Shown: piece after piece, positions 1-8,950 of the stretch
How positions within the stretch are numbered: position 1 is the stretch's first letter
Layout of the letters: every line of letters starts with the position of its first letter
NCBI RefSeq assembly: GCF_947387515.1
Contig: NZ_CANDOB010000002.1
Span: 310,001-374,000 of the forward strand
From: Alkalihalobacillus sp. CinArs1
GTDB taxonomy: Bacteria; Bacillota; Bacilli; Bacillales; Guptibacillaceae
Direction: 5' to 3'
DNA length: 64,000 bases
Translations under genes and position numbers: made by a program
The notes under the pieces: generated by a model
What the model was told of the DNA's origin: nothing
What the model saw: the letters and a program-made list of their open reading frames with translations, nothing else
Database searches by the model: none

Positions 1-915
1 AGAAATGGGTATATCGTAGCTGAAAACTATGGTGGGGAGTTTGATCAAGATAAGCCGCATCCGATTTATTCAGTAACGAAAAGCTTAACATCTGCCCTTA
101 CAGGAGTGGCGATTCAAAAGGGCGCGCTCAACAGTGTCGAAGAAAAAGTGATGACGTACATACCGAAAGAAAACATCGAATCAATGAACCCTCATAAAGA
201 AAACGTGACGATCAAGCACTTTTTGACGATGAGCTCTGGACTCGATTTTACCGAGCAAACGCAAAAAGGTTTCTATGAATCGGAAACGTGGGAAGCGTTC
301 ATGAAAGGGAATGACCCTGCAATCTACATCTTGAATCGGCCTTTACGTGAAAACATAGACGAATGGAACTACAGCACAGGAGACGCAAGAGTTGTTTCAC
401 GTGTTCTGCAAGAAGCAACAGGGAAACCACTATCTGACTTTGCAGAAGAGAGTTTATTCGAGCCACTTGGAATCGAGAACGTTGAATGGCCGACGGATCG
501 TTCAGGCACGTCTTTCGGAGGCACTGGCGTCTTAATGACACCTCGCGACATGGCGAGACTAGGTTATCTGTACTTGAACGATGGGGAATGGGAAGGTGAG
601 CAGCTGTTTCCTAAAGGATGGGTAGAAGAAAGTACGAAAGCGCACGTTTCGACCGGAGGGAATTTTGATGGTGATGATTACGGTTATTACTTCTGGTTAA
701 AAGAAGTGAATGGCCATGACACCTTTAGAGGAATGGGCCTATATGGGCAGTACCTCGTAATGGTGCCAGACTTAAATCTCTTAGTTGTGCAAACCTCAAG
801 TGGGATGGACGTTGATCCACTTTTAGAAAACTACATTCTGCCTTCTGTAAAAGCGGATGGACCGATTGAAGCGAACGAAAGCTCTGCCAGTGAATTAAAG
901 GAAATGATGAAATGA
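1..915 (+). CDS. Serine hydrolase, beta-lactamase class C-like fold (5' end outside window)
   Basis: The reading frame is open from base 1, so the N-terminus lies upstream of the window. Near the visible start is SVTK, the catalytic SxxK motif of class C beta-lactamases, penicillin-binding proteins and esterases, followed about 80 residues later by NYSTGD, matching the YxN/YST element. A Gly-rich GMGLYGQ segment near the C-terminus sits where the KTG-like motif belongs. The family hydrolyses amide or ester bonds of peptides, lactams or esters; the substrate cannot be read from sequence. No membrane segment is visible in the part present. A hairpin follows the stop directly. The fold is secure, the substrate unknown. 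Confidence 0.85.
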   Translation, partial: RNGYIVAENYGGEFDQDKPHPIYSVTKSLTSALTGVAIQKGALNSVEEKVMTYIPKENIESMNPHKENVTIKHFLTMSSGLDFTEQTQKGFYESETWEAFMKGNDPAIYILNRPLRENIDEWNYSTGDARVVSRVLQEATGKPLSDFAEESLFEPLGIENVEWPTDRSGTSFGGTGVLMTPRDMARLGYLYLNDGEWEGEQLFPKGWVEESTKAHVSTGGNFDGDDYGYYFWLKEVNGHDTFRGMGLYGQYLVMVPDLNLLVVQTSSGMDVDPLLENYILPSVKADGPIEANESSASELKEMMK

Positions 916-916
916 G

Positions 917-948
917 AACAATCCCCAGGCCGGGGATTGTTTTATTAT
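917..948. terminator. Bidirectional terminator between convergent genes
   Basis: AACAATCCCC (917-926) pairs perfectly with GGGGATTGTT (932-941) around a 5-nt loop, followed by TTATTATT. It separates the serine hydrolase from the convergent VOC gene. Confidence 0.8.
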
Positions 949-1346
949 TGCCCAGGATGAAGAACGTTCGTAGCACTAAGTAAATTCCCGTCTGGATCTT
1001 TAAAACCGAACCCGCCAAATCCGTTATCAGGATTCACGTTGTATGGACCCACTTCGATTTCTTTCTCCTTCAACCAATGGTAAAAGCCTTCTAAGTCGTT
1101 TGTGTAAAAATCGAGGATGCTATGTACGACTTCGGTATGAAAGTTTTGAAAAGAGAGTTTTTCCGTTGATTCCGTTTCGACCAAAAAGATTGTCGGAACT
1201 CCTTGTTGATTGAACGTCAGCATGGCGTTTCGTTCTCCTTGAAAATGAATATGGACGCCTAGTATTTCTTGATAAAATGAAATAGACGATGGAAGGTTGC
1301 TGACGGGTATTTCAACAGTAGCAATATGAGAGATGAAACTAGACAT
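945..1346 (-). CDS. VOC-family (glyoxalase/bleomycin-resistance fold) protein
   Basis: A 133-residue single VOC module. The start ISHIATVEIPVSNL and FYQEILG helix, and the end FGFKDPDGNLLSATN, are the classic first and last elements of a beta-alpha-beta-beta-beta VOC unit, which normally dimerises around a metal or ligand. Members include glyoxalases, dioxygenases and antibiotic-binding proteins; nothing here singles one out. The ATG is preceded by a strong AAAGGAGG. It is monocistronic and convergent with the upstream hydrolase, sharing its terminator. A second, unrelated VOC protein lies at 33.2 kb. Confidence 0.8.
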   Translation of the reverse strand: MSSFISHIATVEIPVSNLPSSISFYQEILGVHIHFQGERNAMLTFNQQGVPTIFLVETESTEKLSFQNFHTEVVHSILDFYTNDLEGFYHWLKEKEIEVGPYNVNPDNGFGGFGFKDPDGNLLSATNVLHPGQ

Positions 1347-1527
1347 TAAACCGTACCTCCTTTCTCAATTATAATTGTGTTATTCAATTTTGTTTCAGTG
1401 GACTCCTTCTTAAATAAACATTATTTGAGGAAGTGAGGAAAGACCCGTCTATTTGGGTGAAGTGAAATGAAATATGGAATATTATGTTAAGATAAGTGTG
1501 CTAAAAAAAGTGGTTGGGGGAATTGTA

Positions 1528-1833
1528 ATGAAGAAACTGCTCGTCATTTCAGGAGTCGTCGTTGTATTGTTGGTTATAAATTTTCTAGGTCCTTACAACT
1601 TCTTTCTAGAGATTAATGAGAAAAACGCGTTAAAAGAAATCATCACGGAAGAGGGAACGTTTCAAGGAAACGACGTGATTACGATCGATTATCGAGGTTC
1701 TGATACATATTTTGTTTTGACGGAGAATGAAGACGGAAAACAAGTGAACTACATTGTGATGAGAGAGTACATCTCGATGATGAATGGACATTGGAAAGTG
1801 TTTGAAGAAACGTCTCGTAACCATTTCTTTTAG
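1528..1833 (+). CDS. Small membrane-anchored protein, function unknown
   Basis: About 101 residues from the ATG at 1528, chosen because GGGGGAA lies 6 nt upstream; the frame is open further upstream from 1474 without a good SD. Residues 1-22 form one hydrophobic segment (signal anchor) and the rest is a polar domain of about 75 residues ending in WKVFEETSRN. The topology suggests an extracellular domain tethered to the membrane, like many Bacillus YxeA/DUF-type small proteins. I do not recognise the family. A lipoprotein gene follows 55 bp downstream and may be co-transcribed. Confidence 0.65.
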   Translation: MKKLLVISGVVVVLLVINFLGPYNFFLEINEKNALKEIITEEGTFQGNDVITIDYRGSDTYFVLTENEDGKQVNYIVMREYISMMNGHWKVFEETSRNHFF

Positions 1834-1888
1834 CCTTAGTGAAACATTTCTTTTGTTTCTTTCGTCTGTCTAAGAGGAGGTTTTTACA

Positions 1889-2413
1889 ATGAAACTAAAA
1901 TTCGTCATGTTATTATCAGCTCTTTTAGTACTTGCTGCGTGTAATTCTGGCAGTTCGAGCTCAGAAAATCACCTCAACTCGCTTGTGGAGGCCAATCCAG
2001 AAGTGAAGAGTGAAGTTGAAAAGCTATCTAAAGAATTTCGAGATGAATTATCAGCACCAGACATGGAAAGCATTCCGTTCGAGGCTGAAGAAGTTACTGC
2101 GACTGCGCAGACAAAGTTAGAACCGAATGATGTAACGTTAATTTATTCGAAAGGAAATGAGCAGCTTTCTTTGATGCAGCGGGACGTAAAAGGGAAAGAA
2201 GTTAGCTTCGGAAAAACGGATGTGGAGCTTGAGAATGACATTCGTGCTTCCTTCAACGATTGGGAAAGTATCAGTGAATTAACGTGGATGAGCGAAAATG
2301 GTAACGTCATGTTTGGTCTCCGTTCAGTCGTTCCACGCAATGGTAATGATGAGCCGATGACAAAGGAAGAGCTTGTCAATGTTGCAAATTCAATCATTGA
2401 TCAACGAAAGTAA
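1889..2413 (+). CDS. Lipoprotein, function unknown
   Basis: 174 residues with a clear type II signal peptide: Lys-rich N-terminus, hydrophobic core and lipobox LAAC at about residues 15-18, so it should be lipidated on Cys18 and held on the outer face of the membrane. A Ser-rich linker (SGSSSSE) follows, then an acidic, mainly hydrophilic domain without recognisable motif. The SD AGAGGAGG sits 7 nt before the ATG. The preceding gene also encodes an extracytoplasmic protein, so the two may act together at the surface. Confidence 0.75.
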   Translation: MKLKFVMLLSALLVLAACNSGSSSSENHLNSLVEANPEVKSEVEKLSKEFRDELSAPDMESIPFEAEEVTATAQTKLEPNDVTLIYSKGNEQLSLMQRDVKGKEVSFGKTDVELENDIRASFNDWESISELTWMSENGNVMFGLRSVVPRNGNDEPMTKEELVNVANSIIDQRK

Positions 2414-2424
2414 ATAGTTAAGGG

Positions 2425-2463
2425 AAACGCGTAAAACTGGCTAACAGTTTTGCGCGTTTTTTA
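2425..2463 (+). terminator. Terminator after lipoprotein gene
   Basis: AAACGCGTAAAACTG (2425-2439) pairs with CAGTTTTGCGCGTTT (2445-2459) with one wobble, then TTTT. Confidence 0.85.
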
Positions 2464-2489
2464 TGCTATCGACAATTAATGATAAAAAA

Positions 2490-2509
2490 CGGGTAGTGAC
2501 AGGCACCGC
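2490..2509 (+). repeat. GTGACAGGCACC-family intergenic repeat
   Basis: CGGGTAGTGACAGGCACCGC in the gap before the GntP-type gene. It follows a degenerate TCGACAATTAATG start seen in other copies (12.1, 20.2, 23.6, 25.0, 52.3, 54.2 kb). Confidence 0.75.
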
Positions 2510-2560
2510 TGGACATAGTAAGAGCAAACAGTTGATCTTTAGGTAGGAGGACTTGACATC

Positions 2561-3850
2561 ATGATTAGTATTATTATTGGCCTTGCACTGTTGATGCTTC
2601 TAGCTTATCTTGGCTGGTCGATTATCTGGATCGCACCGCTCGTATCCGGAATCGTTGCATTACTAAGCGGGATGAATATACTCGATACGTACACATCTAC
2701 TTATATGGAAGGTTTCGTTGGGTTTGCGAAATCATATTTTCCAATCTTCTTATTCGGAGCCATCTTCGGAAAGTTGATGGAAGACACGGGTGCCGCACAG
2801 TCTGTCGCGTATAAGATCTCAAACCTTATCGGTGAAAAACGTGCGATTCTAGGAATGCTGTTATCAGCAGCAGTGCTAACATACGGCGGAGTAAGTCTAT
2901 TCGTTGTGGTATTTGCAGTTTATCCTCTTGCAGTCGCGATGTTTCGCCGCGCAAACGTATCGCGTAAGCTGATTCCATCAACGTTTGTTTTAGGGGCTTT
3001 CACCTTCACGATGACGGCGATCCCAGGAACACCACAGATTCAGAACATCATTCCGATCAATACGTTTAAAACGAATACGATGGCAGCACCGATCATGGGT
3101 ATCGTGGCTGGATTGATCATGGCAGTCGGAGGCTATTTCTATTTAAAATTCCGAGAGAAACAGCTCCTGAAAAAGGATGAAAAGTTTACAGAGCCTGAAG
3201 GCGATAATGAAGTGAATACGATCGATGAGGAAGATCTACCGAACTGGCTTCTTTCCATCATCCCTCTTATCGCAGTAGTCGTTACGCTAAATGCATTTGA
3301 GGATCTTAGTATCCTCGTTGCCCTATTAATCGGGATTCTTCTCATCATGGCGTTTAACTGGAAAGAATTCAAAAACTTCATCGGTTCCATCAACAAGGGT
3401 GCATCAGGATCGGTTATGGCGACGATCAATACGAGCGCAGCTGTTGGATTTGGGTCAGTTGTAACCGCGTCTCCAGGTTTCGAGGCTGTAAAAGACTTGA
3501 TCTTCTCGATTCCGCTCAGCCCATATTTTTCAGAAGCATTCGCAGTTCAGCTTCTCGCAATGATCACAGGATCAGCATCCGGAGGTATGGGAATCGCGCT
3601 TGAGGCGCTTGGAGAGGAGTATTACAATATCGCTGTTGAAAACGGACTGAGTCTTGAGGCGTTCCACAGAATTACATCCGTTGCTTCTGGTGCCTCGATC
3701 CTCCCACACAACGGTGCCCTTCTAACGCTATTTACAGTAACGGGTCTTACGCATAAAGATTCGTACAAAGACGTGTTCGTGGTCGGACTCATCATCCCGA
3801 TGATCGCCACGATCGCCATCATCTTCTTAGCGATGATGGGTATTATTTAA
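2561..3850 (+). CDS. GntP-family permease
   Basis: A 429-residue integral membrane protein with about 12 hydrophobic segments. GntP-type hallmarks are visible: the GAIFGKLMEDTGAA element near residue 65-80, TMTAIPGTPQIQN around 150-162, and near the C-terminus GSASGGMGIALEAL and ASILPHNGALLTLF. The family imports gluconate or related sugar acids and carboxylates with protons. No kinase or catabolic gene is adjacent, so the substrate is open; the PGTPQIQN and PHNGA motifs are also found in the citrate/hydroxyacid branch. SD TAGGAGG precedes the ATG, and a terminator follows. Monocistronic. Confidence 0.8.
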   Translation: MISIIIGLALLMLLAYLGWSIIWIAPLVSGIVALLSGMNILDTYTSTYMEGFVGFAKSYFPIFLFGAIFGKLMEDTGAAQSVAYKISNLIGEKRAILGMLLSAAVLTYGGVSLFVVVFAVYPLAVAMFRRANVSRKLIPSTFVLGAFTFTMTAIPGTPQIQNIIPINTFKTNTMAAPIMGIVAGLIMAVGGYFYLKFREKQLLKKDEKFTEPEGDNEVNTIDEEDLPNWLLSIIPLIAVVVTLNAFEDLSILVALLIGILLIMAFNWKEFKNFIGSINKGASGSVMATINTSAAVGFGSVVTASPGFEAVKDLIFSIPLSPYFSEAFAVQLLAMITGSASGGMGIALEALGEEYYNIAVENGLSLEAFHRITSVASGASILPHNGALLTLFTVTGLTHKDSYKDVFVVGLIIPMIATIAIIFLAMMGII

Positions 3851-3856
3851 GGTATG

Positions 3857-3892
3857 AAACTCAATCCTATACGGGTTGAGTTTTTGTTTTTC
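3857..3892 (+). terminator. Terminator after GntP-type permease
   Basis: AAACTCAATCC pairs with GGGTTGAGTTT (one wobble), followed by TTGTTTTTCTTTT. Confidence 0.85.
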
Positions 3893-3979
3893 TTTTAGAA
3901 AATTTTCACAAATAAGGATGATTTTTATCGTCGTTTTCGAGTATGATTAGGTTATACAACTTCTAAAGGAGATAGCTTA

Positions 3980-4897
3980 TTGAAAAAAACGACGATCCTT
4001 GGTGTTAGCCTTTTGTCTTTTAGTCTCATTCTTTCTGCATGTGGTCAAGCAAACGAAAGCGCTAGCTCAGAGCCAGAAAAGAAAGTTGAAGCGACCGCTG
4101 ATGAGAAGAGTGAAACGAACGATTCGGAAACACAATCAGATGAAACAAACGATAGCAATACGGAACCTAATGAAGCGAATAGCGACGACACAACCTCTGA
4201 GGAAGTTGGGGAGGAAGCCTCTAGTGAAGCTGAACCTGATGCATCGGAATTTTCTTACACACTTAAAGAAGAAGTGTATACGGAGAATGGTGTAACGATT
4301 TCGTATCCTCAGCTTACGAACGCATCAGATTCAGCAAAGCAGGATGAAGTAAATGACCTTCTTTTTAACGAAGCTTATAAAGTGATGAACTTTTACGACG
4401 GTACAGAAGGGTTAACCCTTGAAGTCGATTATGCTGTTTCGTATGAAAGTCCTTATTTCTTAAGTGTTCAGTATGCAGGCACTGGCTACGTAGAAGGAGC
4501 AGCGCATCCTAACAACCTTTTCTACACAACAAATATTGATCTTGAAAACATGCAACAAATTAGACTGAAAGATGTCATTAATGCAGATGAATCATTTATT
4601 GAATTGTTTAAAACAGATGCATTCAAGCCTGTTAATCCACACCATAAAGAGTTCGAAAAAGAGCTGAAAGAAAATGCTACTGTTACTGATCTTCAAAATG
4701 CGGATTCGCTTGATGGGATTGGAACCGATCAACATTCTGAAACGTTTACGTATTTTACCGAGAGTAGTATGGGAATTAATTTCGGCGCTAGTCACGCTGT
4801 TGGTGGGCATGCAGCTTTTGAAATCAATTATGAAGACGCCCCGAGTGAGATGTGGAATGGCGATAAAATATGGGATCTTCTAAAAAAGGATCAATAA
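3980..4897 (+). CDS. Lipoprotein with acidic linker and DUF3298/RsiV-like domain
   Basis: 305 residues from a TTG start (3980) placed 8 nt after AAAGGAG. A lipoprotein signal ends in LSAC (Cys21). Residues about 22-90 are a low-complexity linker rich in Glu, Asp, Ser, Thr and Asn, as expected for a spacer through the cell wall. The remaining 200 residues carry the pattern of the DUF4163/DUF3298 pair: paired beta strands with YFLSVQYAGTGYVEGAAHP, LKDVIN, and a terminal FGASHAVGGHAAFEINYED. That domain occurs in anti-sigma factor RsiV and lysozyme-binding proteins, but no sigma gene is adjacent. A role as surface sensor or inhibitor-binding protein is inference. Confidence 0.75.
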   Translation: MKKTTILGVSLLSFSLILSACGQANESASSEPEKKVEATADEKSETNDSETQSDETNDSNTEPNEANSDDTTSEEVGEEASSEAEPDASEFSYTLKEEVYTENGVTISYPQLTNASDSAKQDEVNDLLFNEAYKVMNFYDGTEGLTLEVDYAVSYESPYFLSVQYAGTGYVEGAAHPNNLFYTTNIDLENMQQIRLKDVINADESFIELFKTDAFKPVNPHHKEFEKELKENATVTDLQNADSLDGIGTDQHSETFTYFTESSMGINFGASHAVGGHAAFEINYEDAPSEMWNGDKIWDLLKKDQ

Positions 4898-4905
4898 ACT
4901 ATCAT

Positions 4906-4932
4906 GACTCTGTTTTTAGCAGAGTCTTTTTT
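4906..4932 (+). terminator. Terminator after lipoprotein gene
   Basis: GACTCTG (4906-4912) and CAGAGTC (4920-4926) pair around TTTTTAG, followed by TTTTTT. Confidence 0.85.
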
Positions 4933-5002
4933 GTGTCGGATCCTCAATTTTTATGATTTTTAAACTTTTCCAGCTATACTGATAGGAAAGGGGCTGATCG
5001 TT

Positions 5003-6757
5003 ATGAGTGAACAAATAGAATCCTCCGAAAAACGGATGAACTGGAGTGGCCTTGCCACCTTAATAAAAGAAACGAATCCTTCGAAATTACTCGTCACGAT
5101 CGCGGTAACGATGAGTTTGATCGGGACAGTTGCTGGCTTGATCGTACCGTTTTTTACGAAAAATTTAGTCGATCAGCTCTCGTCAGGGACATTATCGAAC
5201 GGAATCATCGGTCTCTTGATCGCAGCGTTTGTGCTTCAAGCAATCTTTTCAGGGCTATCGATGTATTTATTGCTTTACATAGGAGAATCCGTCGTCGCGC
5301 GTCTTCGCGAAAGACTGATGAAAAAAGTACTTTCCATGAAGGTGACGTTCTTTGACAGCAATAGGGTCGGTGATACAACGAGCCGGATCGTAAATGATAC
5401 AGGTGTGATCAAAGATCTCGTCTCGAATCATCTCATCAACTTGCTGACGAGTACATTGTCGATCGTAGGATCGATCGCGATACTGCTTTATCTTGATTGG
5501 CGATTGACGGTGATCCTGCTTACCGTCGTTCCGATCATGATGCTTGGGATTCGTTTTATCGGAAAACGAATGTACAAAGTGTCGAAGGGACTTCAAGAAG
5601 AAACGGCCAAATTCACGGCGACGATCACACAAGTACTCTCAGAAATACGTCTCGTGAAATTCTCTTTAGCTGAAAACATTGAAGAGAAGAATGGGGAAGA
5701 TGGCATTAAGAACGTTTTCTCTTATAGTATGAAGGAAGCGAAGATCTACGCGCTCCTCATGCCGATCATGACGTTACTATTGATGGGTGTGTTGGTCGTT
5801 ATCGTAGGGTATGGAGGCGTTCGTGTTTCAACAGGTGAACTTAGTGCAGGTGAGCTCGTTGCCTTTTTGCTATACCTCTTTCAGATCATCATTCCGTTCA
5901 GCTCGATGGCAAGATTTTTAACTGCGATCCAGAAGGCGATGGGAGCGACGGAACGGCTGCAGTTTCTGCTCGATCATGAAGGGGAAGAGCGCTTGATCGG
6001 AAAGGAAGTTACGAATCCATCTCAACCTTTAGCCTTTAACGATGTGGAGTTCTCATATGGAAAAGAAGTGATTTTAAAAGGAGCATCGTTCAGTGTTCCC
6101 CCAGGTAAAATCACGGCGATCGTCGGTCCGAGTGGAAGTGGTAAGACAACAACCTTTTCACTGATCGAACGATTCTACGTACCGCAAAAAGGGTCGATCA
6201 CACTTGGAGATACTGAAATCTCGGAATTCTCCCTCCAATCATGGCGAAATCAGATCGGTTATGTTTCCCAGGAGAGTCCACTTATCGCGGGAACGATCCG
6301 AGAAAATATTTTATATGGAATGGAACGTGAGATTTCAGACGACGTGTTAAAACAAGCAGCTGATCAGGCTTATGCACTTCCGTTTATCATGGAGCTTCCG
6401 AATGGGTTCGATACGGAAATCGGAGAGCGGGGCATCAAGCTATCAGGTGGTCAACGACAGCGGATCGCCATCGCGCGTGCAATCGTGAGAGATCCCTCGA
6501 TTCTCCTTTTAGATGAAGCAACGTCGAGTCTCGATAGTACGTCAGAAGTGCAGGTGCAGAAAGCGCTCAACAACTTAATGAAAGACCGAACGACCATCGT
6601 CATCGCCCACAGGCTTTCCACCGTCGTTCACGCTGACCAAATCCTAGTGATGGAAGAGGGCAAGGTGATCGAGACCGGAACGCATGACGAATTAATGCAG
6701 AACCATGCTCTTTATTTCAAGCTCGCGCAGCAGCAGTTTCAGTTGGAGAGTTCGTAG
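5003..6757 (+). CDS. BmrA-like half-size ABC multidrug exporter
   Basis: 584 residues, the usual length of homodimeric type IV exporters. The N-terminal 320 residues hold six membrane helices; the C-terminal ABC domain has Walker A GPSGSGKTT (about 376-384), Q-loop region, signature LSGGQ (about 483), Walker B ILLLDEAT and the H-loop IAHRLS. Fusion order and the start KETNPSKLL resemble B. subtilis BmrA (YvcC), which expels drugs using ATP. A TATACT -10 box ends 22 nt before the ATG. Monocistronic. Substrate is inferred only. Confidence 0.9.
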   Translation: MSEQIESSEKRMNWSGLATLIKETNPSKLLVTIAVTMSLIGTVAGLIVPFFTKNLVDQLSSGTLSNGIIGLLIAAFVLQAIFSGLSMYLLLYIGESVVARLRERLMKKVLSMKVTFFDSNRVGDTTSRIVNDTGVIKDLVSNHLINLLTSTLSIVGSIAILLYLDWRLTVILLTVVPIMMLGIRFIGKRMYKVSKGLQEETAKFTATITQVLSEIRLVKFSLAENIEEKNGEDGIKNVFSYSMKEAKIYALLMPIMTLLLMGVLVVIVGYGGVRVSTGELSAGELVAFLLYLFQIIIPFSSMARFLTAIQKAMGATERLQFLLDHEGEERLIGKEVTNPSQPLAFNDVEFSYGKEVILKGASFSVPPGKITAIVGPSGSGKTTTFSLIERFYVPQKGSITLGDTEISEFSLQSWRNQIGYVSQESPLIAGTIRENILYGMEREISDDVLKQAADQAYALPFIMELPNGFDTEIGERGIKLSGGQRQRIAIARAIVRDPSILLLDEATSSLDSTSEVQVQKALNNLMKDRTTIVIAHRLSTVVHADQILVMEEGKVIETGTHDELMQNHALYFKLAQQQFQLESS

Positions 6758-6860
6758 TGAATAGATTTGTCCTAACAACAATGGAAAGCATCAAATTTCA
6801 ATGACGATGGGGGCTCTCTGGTTAACACAGTTATAAACAGTACAATTCCCTGAAAAGCGG

Positions 6861-7133
6861 GTGACGATTATTTTTAAGGAAGAAGCGTTCTTGAATGAAT
6901 GGAGTGAGACTCGAAAGTTGGGTATGTGGAAATATATCCTTTTTTACGGAATCATTTTAGGCGGAATGGGTATTGCATTAGTGGAAGCGGGCATAGACCT
7001 TTACTTTCATGGAGGACTCAATCATTTCACAGATTATACAACAACTGGACTAATATTTGGGACTACTTATGGAACGGGCACCTGGTTTCATGGGGAGTAT
7101 AAATTTAGAAAGGTTACTAAAAAAACACCATAA
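6861..7133 (+). CDS. Small membrane protein, function unknown
   Basis: 90 residues from a GTG codon. Two hydrophobic stretches (about residues 24-43 and 60-75) separated by an aromatic/His-containing loop (LYFHGGLNHF) and a basic C-terminus ending RKVTKKTP. No clear SD lies before 6861, so the true start may be different; the reading frame and following terminator support a real gene. Family not recognised. Confidence 0.5.
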   Translation: MTIIFKEEAFLNEWSETRKLGMWKYILFYGIILGGMGIALVEAGIDLYFHGGLNHFTDYTTTGLIFGTTYGTGTWFHGEYKFRKVTKKTP

Positions 7134-7140
7134 AATAATA

Positions 7141-7172
7141 AACGGTCAGAGGCACTCGCCACTGACCGTTTT
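7141..7172. terminator. Bidirectional terminator between convergent small genes
   Basis: AACGGTCAG (7141-7149) pairs with CTGACCGTT (7162-7170), with an inner GGC/GCC pair; T-rich on both flanks, so it can serve 6861-7133 and the minus-strand gene at 7215-7340. Confidence 0.8.
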
Positions 7173-7214
7173 AATCGGAATGATGTTCAGTATAACGTTC
7201 ACTACGTTCAATTT

Positions 7215-7340
7215 TTACCTAATCCCTGTACGATCCTTCAGTCTATTTTCTAAAATCGCATCGTGTTCATTTATCTTCTTATAAACAACGATTATTGGAA
7301 CGATCAGTACTAGAAAAAGTGCTAGAATAGCTGGTTTCAT
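7215..7340 (-). CDS. 41-residue single-pass membrane protein
   Basis: Minus-strand ATG at 7340 to TAA at 7215. AGAGGAG lies 6 nt before the ATG. The peptide has one hydrophobic helix at residues about 4-20 (AILALFLVLIVPIIVVY) and a charged tail (KKINEHDAILENRLKDRTG). It is below common gene-length cut-offs but has a textbook SD and ends before a terminator. Function unknown; the composition suits a type I-toxin-like or regulatory micropeptide, which is only a guess. Confidence 0.65.
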   Translation of the reverse strand: MKPAILALFLVLIVPIIVVYKKINEHDAILENRLKDRTGIR

Positions 7341-7474
7341 GATTAACTCCTCTGGATGTGTTTTCGTTGTTTCATACCATTCGTTGTGATTGTACTATAA
7401 ATGGTTGTAGTAAGAAAGTTTGTGTTGGAAAGTAAAAAGAAAGGAAAGTTCCACGAGGAACTTTCCTTTCGATT

Positions 7475-8692
7475 TTAAGCACTTGCTTTGTAAAGTTGAC
7501 TTTGTGAGTTTTTTTCTAATCTACCAAGCCAAGCTGTTAATAGTACGGCTCCGGCTACCATGACGCCGCCGATCCATGCAGTGTGGATCAAGCCGATCGA
7601 ATCAACGATGAGTCCGCCTACGAAAGAGCCGATCGCGATACCGATATTAAATGCTGCGATGTTCATGGCTGAAGCCACATTCACTGCAGATGGCACATAT
7701 TTTTCTGACAGGTTTACAACGAGCAGCTGTAGGCCTGGTACGCTCATGAACGCGAATAGACCCATGAGAGCGATCGTGATAAGACCGATCACTTTGAACG
7801 GTGCAGTGAAGCTTAGTGCCACCAGTACGATCGCTTGAAGAATGAACATCCAGAAGAGTGCTTTGATCGGACTCTTGTTGGACGCCTTCCCGCCGACCAC
7901 GTTTCCGACCGCAACGGCTAGACCGTATACGAGTAAGATCACGCTGACCCATTTGGAACTAAAACCAGTCACGTTTTCTAATAGTGGTGTTAAATAGGTG
8001 AATGCAACGAACGTTCCTCCATAGCCTAACGCGGTGATCGCGAACGCAAGAAGCAAACGGCCAGAGCTTACGATTTTTAGTTGATCGACAAATGTTGAAG
8101 GTGGTGCTTCTTTTAAGTTCTTTGGTACCAGGATCGCGCTCGCGATGATGCCGATCACACCAAGCATCGCGACACCTAGGAACGTTGCGCGCCAGCCGAA
8201 CGTTTGCCCGATAAACGTACCGAGTGGAACACCCGTAACGGTTGCGACCGTTAACCCTGTGAACATAAATGCAATTGCGCTCGCACGCTTATCTTCAGGT
8301 ACTAAGTCCGCTGCGATCGTTGAGCCGATCGAGAAGAAGATTCCGTGTGAGAAAGCGGTGATGATTCGTGCGATTAATAAAAGTGTAAAAGAGGTTGCCA
8401 TACCAGCAACGACGTTTCCTAGAATAAAAATAACCATAAGTGACATGAGCAATGTTTTTCGATTCATCCGGTCTGTTAATGCGGTTAAAATAGGTGCACC
8501 GAAAGCAACCCCGAGCGCATAGCCGGAAATCAATAACCCTGCTAACGTGATCGAGATACCTAAGTCATCAGAGATCGTCGTCAGAAGGCCGACAGGAACG
8601 AACTCCGTCGTCCCGATTCCAAATGCAGAAATCGCGAGTGCGAGTAGCGCTGCGATTCCGCCTTTCTTCTTTTCTAATGTATGTGAACTCAT
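7475..8692 (-). CDS. MFS drug-type efflux transporter (DHA1, AraJ/YdhP-like)
   Basis: 405 residues from the ATG at 8692, which follows TTAGGAGG at 7 nt; the frame is open to 8788 but that extension is polar and lacks an SD. Twelve predicted helices. The first helix motif GIGTTEFVPVGLL and the loop LTDRMNRK are typical of the AraJ/YdhP/PbuE group of proton-driven exporters of drugs, sugars or nucleosides. The gene is divergent from an HxlR regulator, with two matching inverted repeats between them, which strongly suggests HxlR-controlled efflux. Substrate unknown. Confidence 0.88.
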   Translation of the reverse strand: MSSHTLEKKKGGIAALLALAISAFGIGTTEFVPVGLLTTISDDLGISITLAGLLISGYALGVAFGAPILTALTDRMNRKTLLMSLMVIFILGNVVAGMATSFTLLLIARIITAFSHGIFFSIGSTIAADLVPEDKRASAIAFMFTGLTVATVTGVPLGTFIGQTFGWRATFLGVAMLGVIGIIASAILVPKNLKEAPPSTFVDQLKIVSSGRLLLAFAITALGYGGTFVAFTYLTPLLENVTGFSSKWVSVILLVYGLAVAVGNVVGGKASNKSPIKALFWMFILQAIVLVALSFTAPFKVIGLITIALMGLFAFMSVPGLQLLVVNLSEKYVPSAVNVASAMNIAAFNIGIAIGSFVGGLIVDSIGLIHTAWIGGVMVAGAVLLTAWLGRLEKNSQSQLYKASA

Positions 8693-8845
8693 GGATCGTC
8701 CTCCTAAAAGCATAATTAGTTCTTGAGTGAACGTGGTTCGGCGCCGAAATGAAGCCACGCCCTCTCTGCAAAAACTATTATGCGACATACGCTTCTTGCC
8801 GTGAAGTACGCACTTTATTGTTATAAAGGAACCTCGAGGTGCTAT

Positions 8846-8863
8846 AGGTACCTGTAAGTACCT
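8846..8863. promoter_or_regulatory. Operator-like inverted repeat O1 (hxlR-type gene / MFS)
   Basis: AGGTAC-N6-GTACCT is a perfect inverted repeat in the divergent gap. It abuts a rightward promoter (TAGAAA, N17, TATACT at 8888-8893) and is overlapped on its left by a further AGGTGC half-site. The same motif recurs at 8951-8968. Confidence 0.65.
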
Positions 8864-8950
8864 GTAGAAACCATTTTGCTTTTCGGATATACTACCGGTA
8901 TGTTAGTTTAGTTAACGGTAATTAGACGTGTACAAACCTAAATAGATCAT

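Noticed and set aside
8693-8788. N-terminal extension of the MFS transporter
   Set aside because: Polar, Arg-rich and without SD; ATG 8692 has TTAGGAGG.
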